DNA of 42,431 nucleotides from CAVWXT01 sp963759115 (GCA_963759115.1 CAVWXT010000015.1:1-42431); one strand, 5' to 3'. Positions 12,723 to 22,431 are shown, numbered from the stretch's first letter. Numbers and translations: made by a program. Notes: a model not told the origin generated them from the letters alone.

Positions 12723-15274
12723 TCATCGCTGCCAAAGGATTCGTGCGTCTTCCAGTGGAACCGCAACGCCATCGCAGTGCGGTATCACTCGCAGCCGTAT
12801 AGTCCGCTGGTGGGCGGGCCGCAGACACAGCCGCGCTGTAGACGTAGCCGCCCGACGCGCCGGCCAGTTGCCGGCCGCGCGTCATCTCCTGCCGGACGGG
12901 AGCACTGTCCATGACGCCATCGGCGTAAAGCTCTACCCGCACCGCCTTGGGGTCGAGGTCGATTGAGATAGACCTGAGCCTCAAATACGTGCTGCTCGTC
13001 CGTGCGTCTCGACCTTCACGTTCGCCGAAGCGTAGCGCGGCCCATTTCTGTTCCAGACTGTGCTGCCAATCGACCATTTGCCTGCCCATGGCGCCCTTGT
13101 CGGCAGCGCGCTCACGGTAGGCGGTCGCAGCCGGGAGGTAGTGTTGCTCGGTGTATTCGCGCACTGTGCGGTTGGCAGAAAAGCACGGTGTCAACCGCGC
13201 CATGCTTTCACGCATACGCGCAACCCACGCAGCGGGAAGGCCATTCTTGTCGCGGGTATAGAACTCGGGGATCACCTCCCGTTCGAGCAGATTGTAGAGT
13301 GCCTCGGCTTCGGCAGCGTCCCATGCCGGATCGTCGCCATGTTCCTTGCCGTCGCCAATCGCCCAGCCTACTTCAGGCGTGTAGGCTTCCGCCCACCAGC
13401 CATCCAACTCCGAGAGATTGATGCCTCCGTTGACAAGGACCTTCATGCCGCTCGTGCCACTGGCCTCCCAGGGCCGCCGTGGCGTATTGATCCAGACATC
13501 CACCCCCTGCACGAGGTGCTCGGTCAAGAGCATGTCATAGTCGCTGAGAAAGACCACATGGGGGCGGGCTTCCGGCCGCTGGATGAAGTGCGTCCACTGC
13601 TGTATCAGGGCCTGCCCCGCCTGGTCCGCAGGATGGGCCTTGCCGGCAAGGATGAGTTGCACCGGGCGCTCGGGATTGGTCAACAGGCGCAGCAGTCGCT
13701 CGGGATCATGCAGCAACAGGTTCGGTCTCTTGTACGTCGCGAAGCGGCGCGCAAAACCCAGCGTCAATGCGTTGGGATCAAACAGATGCTTCGCACTGTC
13801 AACCGCCTCGGGGGACGCACCGGAGCCGGCAAGTTGCAGGGAGACGCGCTGGCGAACGTATTCAACGAAAGACTTGCTGGCGGCGGTGCGCAGTTGCCAG
13901 AGGTCCGCGTCGGAAACGCGGCGAATGTCCTGCTCCAGGGTTTCCGTCGTCCCCAACCAGCGGTCCTTTCCACAGGCCTCCATCCAAAGATCATCGGCCG
14001 CCTTCGAGTCCCAGCTCGGCATGTGGACTCCGTTGGTCACGTGTCCGACCGGCACTTCGTCCTCCGGCCAGTGCGGAAAGAGCGGCTCGAAGATGTGCCG
14101 GCTCACCTTCCCGTGCAAGCGACTCACGCCGTTGACCGCCCCGCTCCCGCGGATTGCCAAATAGGCCATGTTGAAACTCTCCGACGAGTCGTTTGGGTTC
14201 TGGCGGCCCAGGGCCAGCAAATCGTGGACTGTAATGCCAAGCTTTTCTTGGGCGTACCGGCCGAGGTATTGCTCGATGAGAGCCGGAGCGAAGCGGTCAA
14301 AGCCTGCAGCCACCGCAGTGTGGGTGGTGAAAAGGTTGCCCGCTCGCGTGACGGCCAGTGCGACTTCGAACGGCTGCCCGGTCTCGTTCATGAAAGTCCG
14401 GGCTCGTTCCAAAATGGCGAACGCCGCATGCCCTTCATTCAGGTGGCAGACTTCCGGCTGGATGCCGAGCGCGTGGAGCAACCGCCATCCGCCGATCCCC
14501 AGCACCATCTCCTGCTGTAGCCGCAACTCCGGCCCGCCCCCGTAAAGCTCGCTGGTAATGCCTCGGTGAGCAGGGAAGTTCGCGAGGTCATTGCTGTCCA
14601 AGAGGTAAAGCTTGACTCTGCCAACTTGGACCTGCCAGGCGCGCAGCCAGACCGAGTAACCGGGTAAGGCGAGTCTCCAACCGCAACCATTCCCCGTTCG
14701 GTTGCCGCAACGGCGTGATCGGCAACTGTCCGGGATCGTTGTACGGGAAAAGGGCCTGCTGCGCTCCGTCCTTGTCAATCACCTGGCGAAAATAGCCTTG
14801 CTGGTAGAGCAGCCCCACGCCGACCACCGGCACCCCCAGATCGCTGGCGGCTTTGAGCTGATCGCCGGCCACATTGCCAAGGCCGCCCGAATAGATGGGC
14901 AGAGCTTCGCTTAACATGAATTCCATGCTGAAATACGCGACACAGGTCAGGGGAGATTGCGGGTAGGTCTGCTGAAACCACGCGGGCGTCTCCGCCGCCT
15001 GACGTCTGGTTTGCACAAGAGCATCTACCTTCTTGCGGAATGCAGGGTCGGCCAACATGTGCTGGAGCTTGTCCCGCGAGACAGTCTGGAGAACAACCCA
15101 GGGGTTTTGGGTGAGTTCCCAAAGAGCAGGATCAAGCTGCCGCCACACGTCGTCGGCGTAATGATTCCAGGACCACCGCATGTCCAGGGCAAGCTCGGCC
15201 AGGGGACCGAATCCCTCGACTTCCGTGGGTAGAAAACAGTACATCGAGTTGCTGACACGTGTTTGTTGGCTCAT
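12723..15274 (-). CDS. glgP: Alpha-glucan (glycogen) phosphorylase (two frameshifts)
   Basis: Releases glucose-1-phosphate from glycogen by phosphorolysis. It belongs to the shorter, archaeal-type family (TIGR02094-like). The N-terminus is YFSMEFMLSEALPIYSGGLG; the pyridoxal-phosphate lysine lies in EASGTSGMKVLVNGG. Two one-base insertions break the frame. One is near 14660, where RLE|LALPGYSVWLRAW is restored. The other is at about 12797, where removing a T gives DYTARVIPHCDG and a new stop at 12723. Corrected length is exactly 850 codons. The start at 15274 has GGAAAG upstream and overlaps the pgm stop as ATGA, coupling it to the enzyme that uses its product. Confidence 0.93.
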
Positions 15275-16965
15275 GGTCTTTCCTTCAGCTTTGTCTTGGC
15301 CGGGGACCTCACTTGCTGCGTCCCCACCGCCAGGGCCTCGCTGACGATGGCCTGGGCCTCCTCGATGATGCGCCGCAAATGATCCGCTCCGCGAAAGCTC
15401 TCGGCGTAGATCTTGTAGATATTCTCAGTCCCTGACGGCCGCGCTGCGAACCATCCACTTTCCGCTATCACCTTCAACCCGCCGATGGGCGCGCCGTTGC
15501 CAGGCGCATGACTGAGTATGGTTTGAATCTTTTCGCCAGCCAAATCTGTGGACCGGACCTGCTGCGGCGAGAGGCTCTCTAGTGTTTCCTTTTGCTCGGG
15601 GGTGGCCGGCGCCTCAACGCGGTCGTAAACAGGCTCACCGAACTCACGCGTGAGTTCTCGGTAGATCTCGCCAGGATCGCGGCCCATCCGGGCCGTGATC
15701 TCTGCCGCGAGCAAAGCCGGGATGATGCCATCTTTGTCCGTAGTCCACACGTTCCCATCGAGACGGAGGAAAGACGCTCCCGCGCTCTCCTCTCCACCAA
15801 AGCCAAGCGAGCCGTCAAGCAAGCCATCAACGAACCACTTGAAGCCGACCGGCACCTCACAGAGCTTCCGGCCAAGCTTTGCGGCAACCCGATCGATCAT
15901 CTGGGTGCTCACCACCGTCTTGCCGACCGCAGCCTCCCTGGGCCATTTCGGCCGGTGTTGGAAGAGGTAGAATATGGCGACCGAAAGGTAGTGATTGGGC
16001 GGGAGCAAACCCGCGCTCCTGGTAACAATCCCGTGCCGGTCATGGTCGGTATCGCATGCGAAGGCGACCTCGAACTGGTCCTTCAGGCCGATCAACCTCT
16101 CCATCGCATAAGGCGAGGATGGGTCCATGCGGATTTGGCCGTCCCAATCGACCGTCATGAAACGGAAGGTCGGATCGACGGCCTCGTTGACGACCGTGAG
16201 ATTCAGCCCGTAGCGCTCGGCAATCGGCCCCCAGTAGTGGACACCGGCGCCACCGAGCGGATCGACCCCCAAGCTGATCTTTGCGCCGCGAATGGCCTCC
16301 ATGTCGATCACATTGCCGAGGTCGCTCGTGTAGGCGTCGAGGTAGTCGTGCCGGTGGGTTGTGGAGGCCCGAAGCGCTTTCTCCAACGGAATCCTGTGAA
16401 CGCCCCGCAGGCCACTTTCGAGAAACTCGTTCGCCTTCCTCTCGATCCAGCCCGTGACGACTAGCTCCGCCGGTCCACCGTTTGGGGGATTGTACTTGAA
16501 GCCGCCGTCGTGGGGTGGATTATGCGAAGGCGTGATCACGATGCCATCGGCAAGACCTGTTTTCCGCCCGCGGTTATACGTCAAAATCGCGTGGGAAACG
16601 GCAGGGGTCGGGGTATACTCATCCCCTTCCGCGATCATGACGTCCACGCCGTTGGCCGCCAGCACCTCAAGCGCGCCGGCAACAGCCGGCACGGAGAGCG
16701 CATGCGTATCCATGCCCAGGAACAGCGGGCCGTCGATCTTCTGCTGCGCCCGGTACAGGCAAATGGCCTGGCTTATGGCCAGGATATGCCACTCGTTGAA
16801 GGCCTTGTCGAGCGCGGAACCGCGGTGCCCTGAGGTGCCAAACGCGACCCGTTGCTCCGGCACCGAGGCGTCAGGCGTCTCGGTATAATAGGCCGTGACA
16901 AGTCTGGGCACATCAACCAGCATGGCTGCTTCGGCCGGCTTCCCCGCAAACGGGCTGACTTTCAT
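15271..16965 (-). CDS. pgm: Phosphoglucomutase (alpha-D-glucose-1,6-bisphosphate dependent)
   Basis: Interconverts glucose-1-phosphate and glucose-6-phosphate, linking glycogen phosphorolysis to glycolysis and the pentose phosphate route. The intact 564-residue protein has the substrate-entry region AFGTSGHRGS, the catalytic serine in VITPSHNPPHDGG, the metal site ACDTDHDRHG, the sugar loop GFGGEESAG and the phosphate loop RPSGTENIYK. The length and motif order match the E. coli Pgm family. The start at 16965 has GGGAGG just upstream and overlaps, as ATGA, the stop of a transaldolase tail relic. No frameshift. Confidence 0.96.
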   Translation of the reverse strand: MKVSPFAGKPAEAAMLVDVPRLVTAYYTETPDASVPEQRVAFGTSGHRGSALDKAFNEWHILAISQAICLYRAQQKIDGPLFLGMDTHALSVPAVAGALEVLAANGVDVMIAEGDEYTPTPAVSHAILTYNRGRKTGLADGIVITPSHNPPHDGGFKYNPPNGGPAELVVTGWIERKANEFLESGLRGVHRIPLEKALRASTTHRHDYLDAYTSDLGNVIDMEAIRGAKISLGVDPLGGAGVHYWGPIAERYGLNLTVVNEAVDPTFRFMTVDWDGQIRMDPSSPYAMERLIGLKDQFEVAFACDTDHDRHGIVTRSAGLLPPNHYLSVAIFYLFQHRPKWPREAAVGKTVVSTQMIDRVAAKLGRKLCEVPVGFKWFVDGLLDGSLGFGGEESAGASFLRLDGNVWTTDKDGIIPALLAAEITARMGRDPGEIYRELTREFGEPVYDRVEAPATPEQKETLESLSPQQVRSTDLAGEKIQTILSHAPGNGAPIGGLKVIAESGWFAARPSGTENIYKIYAESFRGADHLRRIIEEAQAIVSEALAVGTQQVRSPAKTKLKERP

Positions 16966-17046
16966 GGCACCTCCCTCACCTGCCGTGGCGACGTTTTCGC
17001 CGAACTCTCCATCAGCTTGTCAAACGGCTTGTTGGACGAATTTGTC
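16962..17046 (-). pseudogene. Second copy of a transaldolase 3' tail
   Basis: A short remnant reading DKFV then, after removing one extra base near 17034, NKPFDKLMESSAKTSPRQ and a stop that overlaps the pgm ATG (ATGA). It matches the transaldolase C-terminal motif seen again at 17362-17608 (AKFDKPFGKLMETL). Over the 30-base core, 24 bases agree between the two copies. Nothing else of transaldolase is seen between here and the ferritin-like gene. The assignment rests on a short match plus position. Confidence 0.6.
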
Positions 17047-17056
17047 CGAGAATCCT

Positions 17057-17359
17057 TTACTTTATGTTCTCGATTTCTTCTTCTACTTCTTCTGCCCCCT
17101 CGGCATACAACTTCTCTTCCTCGGGGGCAAGCTCGCGGAGCAATCTCAGAAACTCTCCAGCGTGTACACGTTCTTCATCCGCTATGTCCTTGAGCACTCC
17201 CACGGCGAGCTTGTTGTCGGTTGACTCGGCAAGCTGCATGTACAACTGAATCGCTTCGTACTCTGCGGACACCATGAAACGAATTGCTCTGACGAGCTCC
17301 GCATCCGTGAGCTTCCTATCGCTTGCCAAGCCTGAAAAGGGCGATCCGAACTCTGGCAT
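17057..17359 (-). CDS. Ferritin-like (rubrerythrin/encapsulin-cargo-type) protein
   Basis: An intact 100-residue, two-helix ferritin-like protein. The iron ligands expected of the family are visible in SAEYEAIQLYMQLAE and in the ExxH of DIADEERVHAGEFLRLL. The acidic C-terminus ends EEVEEEIENIK. Half-size ferritin-like proteins of this kind include cargo proteins of encapsulin nanocompartments and stand-alone oxidases that handle iron or peroxide, but no encapsulin shell gene lies in the window. A strong ribosome site (GGGAG) overlaps the end of the transaldolase relic upstream. Its likely role is iron storage or oxidative-stress defence. It sits between two transaldolase tails, as slipin sits between two phosphorylase tails. 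Confidence 0.85.
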   Translation of the reverse strand: MPEFGSPFSGLASDRKLTDAELVRAIRFMVSAEYEAIQLYMQLAESTDNKLAVGVLKDIADEERVHAGEFLRLLRELAPEEEKLYAEGAEEVEEEIENIK

Positions 17360-17361
17360 TT

Positions 17362-17608
17362 CTACTCTCCCTTCTTACTTCTCTTCGGGCTTCCGCCTAA
17401 CACTACCCTTTTATGTCCGTCCAGTATGGTGTTGCGCAAGGTCTCCATCAGCTTGCCGAAGGGCTTGTCGAATTTCGCGACGCCTTCGTCCTCAAGCTGC
17501 CGCGTCACCTTGTCGATGCTGATGCCGAGTTCCGGCAATCGCTGCAACACCCAGCCGGCTCGCTCCACATCTTGCTCCAAGCGGGCCTTCGGACCGTTGA
17601 AAACAACA
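17362..17608 (-). pseudogene. Transaldolase 3' fragment
   Basis: The C-terminal ~80 codons of a transaldolase. The sequence GPKARLEQDVERAGWVLQRL is followed by ELGISIDKVTRQLEDEGVAK and FDKPFGKLMETL, the characteristic end of the enzyme. The frame runs open upstream for a further ~120 bases, but that part encodes an inverted repeat and the edge of a MITE, not transaldolase. The first ~280 residues, including the Schiff-base lysine, are missing. Transaldolase would have completed the pentose phosphate branch of this cluster. No start codon for the remnant is credible. Confidence 0.8.
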
Positions 17609-17609
17609 A

Positions 17610-17655
17610 AAGCCGACGTGACCGAATGCCCAGCGGTATTCAGCCACGTCGGCTT
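17610..17655. repeat. 11-bp inverted repeat (hairpin)
   Basis: AAGCCGACGTG at 17610-17620 is followed by its exact reverse complement at 17645-17655, with a 24-base loop. It lies exactly between the transaldolase fragment and the MITE-like element. It could be a terminator-like hairpin or the end of another small element. Confidence 0.6.
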
Positions 17656-17656
17656 A

Positions 17657-17802
17657 GGGCCCGTAAAGAAACAAGTTGTTGAATTTGGGTCGCACGCCCT
17701 GAGGAACGAGGGGCGTGGTTCGGCCATCTACCACGCCGTTGGCTGCGCTCAGGGACGTGCCACCCTCGTGTGAATTTCAGCAAGTTATTGTTTTACGGGC
17801 CC
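17657..17802. mobile_element. MITE-like palindromic element, copy 1
   Basis: A 146-base non-coding element with inverted ends (GGGCCCGTAAA ... TTTACGGGCCC) and a long internal imperfect palindrome containing CGCCCTGAGGAACGA and, inverted, GCGCTCAGGGACGTGCCACC. It is flanked by TTA on both sides, consistent with a 3-bp target duplication. A second copy with the same internal sequence lies at 28366-28510. No coding capacity. It truncates the transaldolase gene. Confidence 0.75.
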
Positions 17803-18024
17803 TTACTCGTCAACGAGCCCCCCGCGCAAGCGAATTGCTGTTCATCTAGTCATCCGACGAATTCGTCCCGCCTATTCTATGGCGAAGAACGGGGGATGCA
17901 AGGGGCGATGTCGTAACCCGTTGAGTGTTATAGGGTTGCGTCGCCTGGCCAATGGCCGTACCAAGGCCAGTTCTCCGCCTGTTCTCTCTGAGAAAGTCAG
18001 AACCCCGTAAACTTGAAATGATGT
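17803..18024. other. Intergenic stretch, no feature recognised
   Basis: About 220 bases between the MITE and the IS4-like relic. No reading frame with recognisable content was found; the right part is probably the 3' end of the degraded insertion sequence. Confidence 0.4.
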
Positions 18025-18960
18025 TCATCCCAAGGATAGGCAACTCCCTCCACGGTGAGCCGATTGTCTTCTTCCGAGATTCCAAACGTATGCCTTGCGA
18101 ATCAGGTTGTAAGCCAACAGGCAGGTGCAAATCTCCTTGCGCACCATCGTGGGCGACTTGCGCCGCAGCACGTCCATCCCCATCGTGCACTTGATCGTGC
18201 AGATGTCCAGTTCCGCCATCCAACGCCGACGGTAAAGCTCGGCAATCTCCTTGCGTGGATACTCCTTCGCGTCGGTGAGCGTGGTCACCACCACCAACGA
18301 CTCAACGCGAAACCCCGGCTCCTGGATCTGCACCTCGACCAGCCGCAGCGTGATCGGGCGGGGAATCTTTTCGTACGTCGCCTGGTCCATCCACTCGCGA
18401 CTTGTCGGCCGCGTCGACTCGACAAGGTGATCTCCCTTGCCCAACGGCTTCGTCTAGCGAAAGTCGGTCTTGCGGCACTGGTGCAGGCGGACGACGAAGT
18501 CGCAGCGTCCCAGAATCGCCAAAGCAATGAGAAAATAGCCGCGGTAGCAGCGGTCCGCGAGGAATATGGTCCGCGGGTCCACGCCTTCGAGCAGTTTGCG
18601 AAACAACGCTGCCTCTCCTGTTTCCTTGCCCGCGTAAGGCCCCCAAGCCATGCCGCAGACCATCGCGGTGGCCAAGGACAAGAGTACGGACCAGCCGCAG
18701 CATCGGAAAGCCCAGGCCCGGCTGCTGTGCGTTGGGCTGGGGATATGCAAGGCCTGTCCCAGAGACGCCCAGAGCGTCATTGCGGGCGTGTAGACGTCGT
18801 CATCTTCCTGCGCGAACTTCGCCCCTGCTTCGGCAAAAGCCTGCTCGATTCGCTCTTCGGGCGGAACCTTGGCAAAAGGCAGGCCGTCGTTCTGCAAGAA
18901 AGACGTCTGAATCAGGCGAAATCGCCGTGAAAAAGCCGGAGGGTTGTGGTATAAAGGCAT
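18025..18960 (-). pseudogene. IS4-family transposase, degraded
   Basis: Remnant of a DDE transposase of the IS4 family. The N-terminal part (FLQNDGLPFAKVPPEERIEQ, DDVYTPAMTLWASLGQAL), a middle part (GPYAGKETGEAALFRKLLEG, IFLADRCYRGYF) and the C-terminal part (YRRRWMAELDICTIKCTMGM, LLAYNLIRKA) can be read. The middle follows the N-terminal part after a deletion of roughly 100 codons that removed the first catalytic Asp region. A frame change near 18690 and an in-frame TAG at 18456-18454, just after KTDFR, also break it. The Asp-Arg pair and the YREK-like Glu region survive. It cannot make an active enzyme. Confidence 0.85.
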
Positions 18961-19050
18961 CGAGACCTTCCTTGGTCAACATGTGGAAGGTCAAATCCAT
19001 GAACCAAGGAAAGTCTCGAGCCGCAGGATCATAGACCAAGGAAGGTCTCG
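18961..19050. repeat. Inverted and direct repeat cluster next to the IS4 relic
   Basis: CGAGACCTTCCTTGGTC at 18961-18977 recurs inverted and exact at 19034-19050, and with one change at 19002-19018. The cluster probably marks the outer end of the IS4-like element or a nested insertion. Confidence 0.6.
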
Positions 19051-19104
19051 CTCCAAAAGCAAATCCTGGGGAAACACGTCGCCGCGCAGACGCGGGGTAG
19101 GATT

Positions 19105-19317
19105 GTGAAGCACGCCTGCGGCGTGCGTACCTGCCCAAGTACGCGCTCGCAAGCCAATCCCATCGAACGCGTTTGGTGGCACTTGCACGAGGAAATCACC
19201 CGCAATCATCGCTGCAAAAGCATCGACGAACTGGTCACCCTGGTCTTCGAGTGGATCGGATACAAAACTTCGTTCCCAATCGAGGGTTCCGTCTACCCCC
19301 AAGCCATCGCCGCCTGA
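19105..19317 (+). pseudogene. IS630-family transposase C-terminal fragment
   Basis: A reading frame with QANPIERVWWHLHEEITRNH followed by RCKSIDELVTLVFEWI matches the end of the DDE domain of IS630-type transposases, including the Asn-Pro-Ile-Glu catalytic glutamate. The preceding YLPKYA part lies in another frame, and all N-terminal sequence is missing. It is a dead relic on the opposite strand to the IS4 relic. Confidence 0.75.
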
Positions 19318-19481
19318 GCACTTTCCATTTTGTGTGGAGCTATTTAGTAGGGACAGGGAGCCTGAGCGGTTGCGATCGTTGCGAAAAGTTCGGCGTTCGT
19401 CTCGATTGCCGAACGAGCCAAGTTTTCCGAATGGTCGCAAAAATCCCTGCCTTCGCGCATCCTTGAATATAGGGGAAACCT

Positions 19482-20032
19482 ATGCGCCAAAAGGAGTTGA
19501 TGGCAGACCCGGCCGGGGCGGGGGCCGACGATTGGCCGACCCTGCTCGACTGCCACGTTCGCGAGCAGGGGCGGTTCTACCGCCGCTTGGCCTATGGGGT
19601 GCTGCGAAGCACGGAGGCGGCCGCGGACGTTTGCCAGCAGGCGTTCCTGCGGGCGTGGGAACACCGCGACCGCATTCGCGACCCGCGCGCATCAAGAATT
19701 GGCTTGTCCGCGTGGTGATGAACGAAAGCTTTTGCGTCTTGCGACGGAAACAGACGGAGCAGCAAGTGCTCGAAGACCGTGCCCATTGGGCTTCCGAAGA
19801 TAATCCAGAAGCGGCCGAATTGACCGAGCGCCGCGACCTGGTTCTGTCCGCCCTGGCCCAGTTGCCCGAGCCGATCCGCGGGGTAGTCACCTTGCGGATG
19901 ATGCAGGAGATGTCGGGCAATGAGGTGGGCGAACTACTGGGTTGCAGCGCGTCGGATGTCTCTCGCCGATTGCACGAAGGGCTCGACCAACTGCGACGGT
20001 TCCTTTCTGACGGCCAAGAGGTCCGAGGTTGA
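19482..20032 (+). CDS. ECF-type RNA polymerase sigma factor (one frameshift)
   Basis: An extracytoplasmic-function sigma-70 factor of about 183 residues. Region 2 is seen in YRRLAYGVLRSTEAAADVCQ and QAFLRAWEHRDRI. Region 4 is seen in LAQLPEPIRGVVTLRMM and VGELLGCSASDVSRRLHEG, a helix-turn-helix. The frame breaks near 19690 in the linker: one base is missing between RDPRA and IKNWLVRVVMNESF. The length of 551 bases fits a single loss. The start at 19482 has GGGGA upstream; an in-frame ATG at 19500 is an alternative. It is followed after three bases by its likely anti-sigma factor. Confidence 0.88.
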
Positions 20033-20035
20033 ATC

Positions 20036-20926
20036 ATGACGACATGCAACGATATTCAACGGAAGTTTCTCGATCACGATTGGGACCAGGCTGCGTTGCA
20101 CGACGCGGCGGCGATCGTCGAGCACGTGAAGCAGTGCGGGGAGTGCCGGACGGCCATCGGCCAGTACGAGCAACTGCGAACATTGCTGAGGGTTCCCGAG
20201 CCGGTGCCCGAGGCGCCCGTTGCGGTTGCCGCTCGGCCTGAGGGGCGGCCGCGGCGCACGTTTCGGCCGCAGCCGGCCGAGCCATGGGCCTGGACGGCCG
20301 CGCTGGCGGTCTCATTGCTGGTCGGAGTTATTGGCTGGACCATGTACCTCCGCACTGCCGTCCGCGGCCGCGCGCAAGCCGACGGTGGCCCCGCGCCGTC
20401 CGCCGGCGGCAACCTGGCGGCCTCGCGCCAAGCCGTGCAATGGACGCAAGCCGATATCACGCGGGCGGTGCAAGTCTTTGAAAACGTCGCGGAAATGTTC
20501 GAGGGGCAAACCAGTTGGGTGGCCCTGGGCGATCGCCGCAGCGAATTGGGCCTCATGCCGCCGCCGGCAAGCAAACATCGCAAGTTGTTGCTGGTGCGAC
20601 TGGCCATGTCGCAGGGCGAGCAGGAGAAATCGAGAACCGACCTCGTCATCGTGCCTGGCGAGGACGCCAGCCTGGATGTGCCGTTCGGGGCGGGGCAAGT
20701 TCTCCACTACAGTATCGCCACCCCCGCCCGCCAGGATCGCCGCTTGTCGCTCTGGGCCGAAGTGCGATCGCCGCAGGACGACGGCGAAACCTTGGCGGCC
20801 TTGGCGACCAGTCTGAAACCGCTTCCCGGCCAGGTGTTCAACGCCGGGCGGCTGGTGACTTCCACCGGCGGTTACAACCTGGAAATATGCTGCCAAGAGA
20901 AAGATTGCGCGCAGGCGAAACCATGA
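20036..20926 (+). CDS. Membrane-anchored zinc-finger (ZAS) anti-sigma factor
   Basis: An intact 296-residue protein. The N-terminus has the ZAS signature His-x3-Cys-x2-Cys (HVKQCGEC, residues 30-37), which binds zinc and holds the sigma factor. One transmembrane helix lies at about residues 85-106. The remaining ~190 residues would be outside the cytoplasm and contain no family I recognise, apart from an Ala/Gly-rich start. The gene begins three bases after the sigma factor stop and its stop overlaps the next ATG (ATGA). It probably senses an envelope signal and releases the sigma factor on proteolysis. Confidence 0.85.
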   Translation: MTTCNDIQRKFLDHDWDQAALHDAAAIVEHVKQCGECRTAIGQYEQLRTLLRVPEPVPEAPVAVAARPEGRPRRTFRPQPAEPWAWTAALAVSLLVGVIGWTMYLRTAVRGRAQADGGPAPSAGGNLAASRQAVQWTQADITRAVQVFENVAEMFEGQTSWVALGDRRSELGLMPPPASKHRKLLLVRLAMSQGEQEKSRTDLVIVPGEDASLDVPFGAGQVLHYSIATPARQDRRLSLWAEVRSPQDDGETLAALATSLKPLPGQVFNAGRLVTSTGGYNLEICCQEKDCAQAKP

Positions 20927-21951
20927 ACATTCCGGCAATTCTGCTGATCGCGCTTTCCGGCGGCGGCTATTGGTTGGGCGGCCACACGGAAACGGTGCAA
21001 GTGCAATGGGCGGTCGAGCAGCCGATCCCCAACGCAACGCTCACCTGGCGCCTGGTCTGCGGCGACGCGGAGCTGGCCTCGGGGCGGTTGGAGTTGCCCG
21101 CCGAGCGTCGGCCCGGCATCATCCGGCTGCGCGTGCCTCGCGTGCGGGTGCCCACCAGCATGCAGTTGATCTATCGCGCCGAGCAGGCCGGCAAGCAGCC
21201 GGCAGATCGCCCGCGGAATCGCCCCCATCGAAGTCTATCCCGATGACCTTCTGGCCGGCCTGGCCCAGCGCATGGCCAGGAAGCAGTTGCTGGTTTGGGA
21301 CCTGCCCGACGATGCTTCGCACGTTTCTCGGCTGCCGGCACTGCTGAAGCGGTCGGGCGTCAGGCACACGGTGGTCGCCAGCGACGCCCAGTTGCAGTTT
21401 GTGCATCCCGACATTGTCCTTGTCGGGGCCGATCGCTTGGGCAAGGAAGTGCAAGACCAGGCGGCGCTGCTGAATCTGGCCAGGGGAGGCGCCAGCGTGT
21501 TGATCCTTCGCCAGACGCAGCCCGCTTCGCTGGCGGGGTACCCCTTGTCGCGGCGCACGGTGCCGGCGAACTGGGCCTGGCAGGCGGATCACCCCTTGGC
21601 CCGCCATTGCAGCTATCGACGGGGTCGGAGATGGGGAACGAGGCATGGGCGGTGCAGTTGCCGGCCGACGAGCCGGCCTTGGAGATTGCCTGGTGGCCGC
21701 GCGAAGTGGCCGGCAACAAGCCCGCCCCGATCGATGCCTTGGTCTTGACCAAGACCCTCGGCAAAGGGCGGATCGTTCTGTGCCAGGTTCCGCTCGGCGC
21801 GTGGGAGAGTGATCCGCGGAGTCAATTATTCCTGGTCGATGCGCTGGACTATCTGGCGTCGCCGGTCGTGCCGACGCCGCCGCCCAGTCGCCGGCCGCGC
21901 CCGGTCGAACCGGCGCCGGCGCCTAAAGTGCCTGCAATCGTTATTCCCTGA
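20923..21951 (+). CDS. Secreted protein with GATase-like domain, third gene of the ECF operon (two frameshifts)
   Basis: Starts at the ATG overlapping the anti-sigma stop. A hydrophobic N-terminus (MNIPAILLIALSGGGYWLGG) suggests a signal peptide. The first ~100 residues look like a beta-sandwich (VQVQWAVEQPIPNATLTWRL). The rest resembles class I glutamine-amidotransferase-like domains found beside planctomycete glycosidases (KQLLVWDLPDDASHVSRLPA; GKGRIVLCQVPLGAWESD; LVDALDYLASP). Pieces in three frames join near 21207 and 21605; the shifts cancel and total 343 codons. A Pro-rich C-terminus ends KVPAIVIP. Co-translation with sigma and anti-sigma suggests a role in the same envelope response. 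No enzymatic function can be assigned. Confidence 0.65.
21928..21949 (+). repeat. 22-bp flank, left copy
   Basis: The last codons of the preceding gene (VPAIVIP). The 22 bases match 22601-22622 at 20 positions. The two copies bracket the NTF2-fold cassette. Confidence 0.75.
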
Positions 21952-21964
21952 GTTTGGCTTTCGG

Positions 21965-21986
21965 CTTTCGGGGACACAACGCTAAT
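21965..21986 (+). repeat. GGGGACA-type repeat, left end of cassette
   Basis: CTTTCGGGGACACAACGCTA, directly repeated in variant form at 22472 (CTTTTGGGGACATAAAGCTA) and inverted at 22533-22555. Such GGGGACA palindromic repeats resemble REP-type sequences. Confidence 0.65.
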
Positions 21987-22100
21987 GTCCTCAAAGGGGT
22001 ATGCATTGCGATAGCGGCTAGCGGAAATTCGTCTTCTGTCCCCGAACTTCGGCGAAGGATGACGGGCAGAACAGAGAACGCGTCTGAATTGAAGGAGAGA

Positions 22101-22431
22101 ATGATGAAGACCATTCGTAGCGCTGCGATCTGCATGCTTGTGGGAGCAGTGACGCTCGCGGTCTACGGCGCAGGGTGGCGCAAAGCACAACTACAAGCCG
22201 AAGGAAGGCTACGTTCCAGATGCCCGGACCGCCATCGCGGTGGCCGTCGCTGTATGGAATCCCATCTATGGCAAGGAGAACATTGAGAAAGAAAAACCCT
22301 ACACCGCGAGCCTTGCAAACGGCGTGTGGACCGTGACGGGCTCGCTTCCGGAGGGGGTGGTGGGCGGCGTCGCCGAAGCCGAGATCTCCAAAAACGACTG
22401 CAAAGTGCTGCGCGTCAGCCATGGAAAATAG
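22101..22431 (+). CDS. Secreted NTF2-fold immunity-like protein (one frameshift)
   Basis: A small protein of about 109 residues: a signal peptide (MMKTIRSAAICMLVGAV...) and then KHNYKPKEGYVPDARTAIAV, AVWNPIYGKENIEKEKPYTA and GGVAEAEISKNDCKVLRVSH. This matches the 'NTF2 fold immunity protein' family, whose name comes from polymorphic-toxin neighbourhoods. One extra base near 22170 separates the signal peptide from the mature part. The ATG has AAGGAG upstream. No toxin gene is adjacent, so an immunity role here is doubtful. The gene lies within a repeat-flanked cassette inserted between two genes of the plus-strand operon. Confidence 0.75.

Noticed and set aside
13060..14520. Plus-strand open frame of 486 codons opposite glgP
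   Set aside because: Shadow of the phosphorylase gene; composition matches reverse-complemented coding sequence.
17057..17359. Encapsulin nanocompartment system
   Set aside because: The ferritin-like protein resembles encapsulin cargo, but no shell protein or targeting peptide is visible in the window.
17610..17802. CRISPR-like or tRNA-like hairpins between transaldolase and IS4 relics
   Set aside because: The hairpins are one inverted repeat and one MITE-like palindrome; there are no regular spacers and no cloverleaf.
22101..22431. Toxin-immunity pair
   Set aside because: The NTF2-fold protein belongs to an immunity-named family, but no polymorphic toxin or toxin domain lies next to it.
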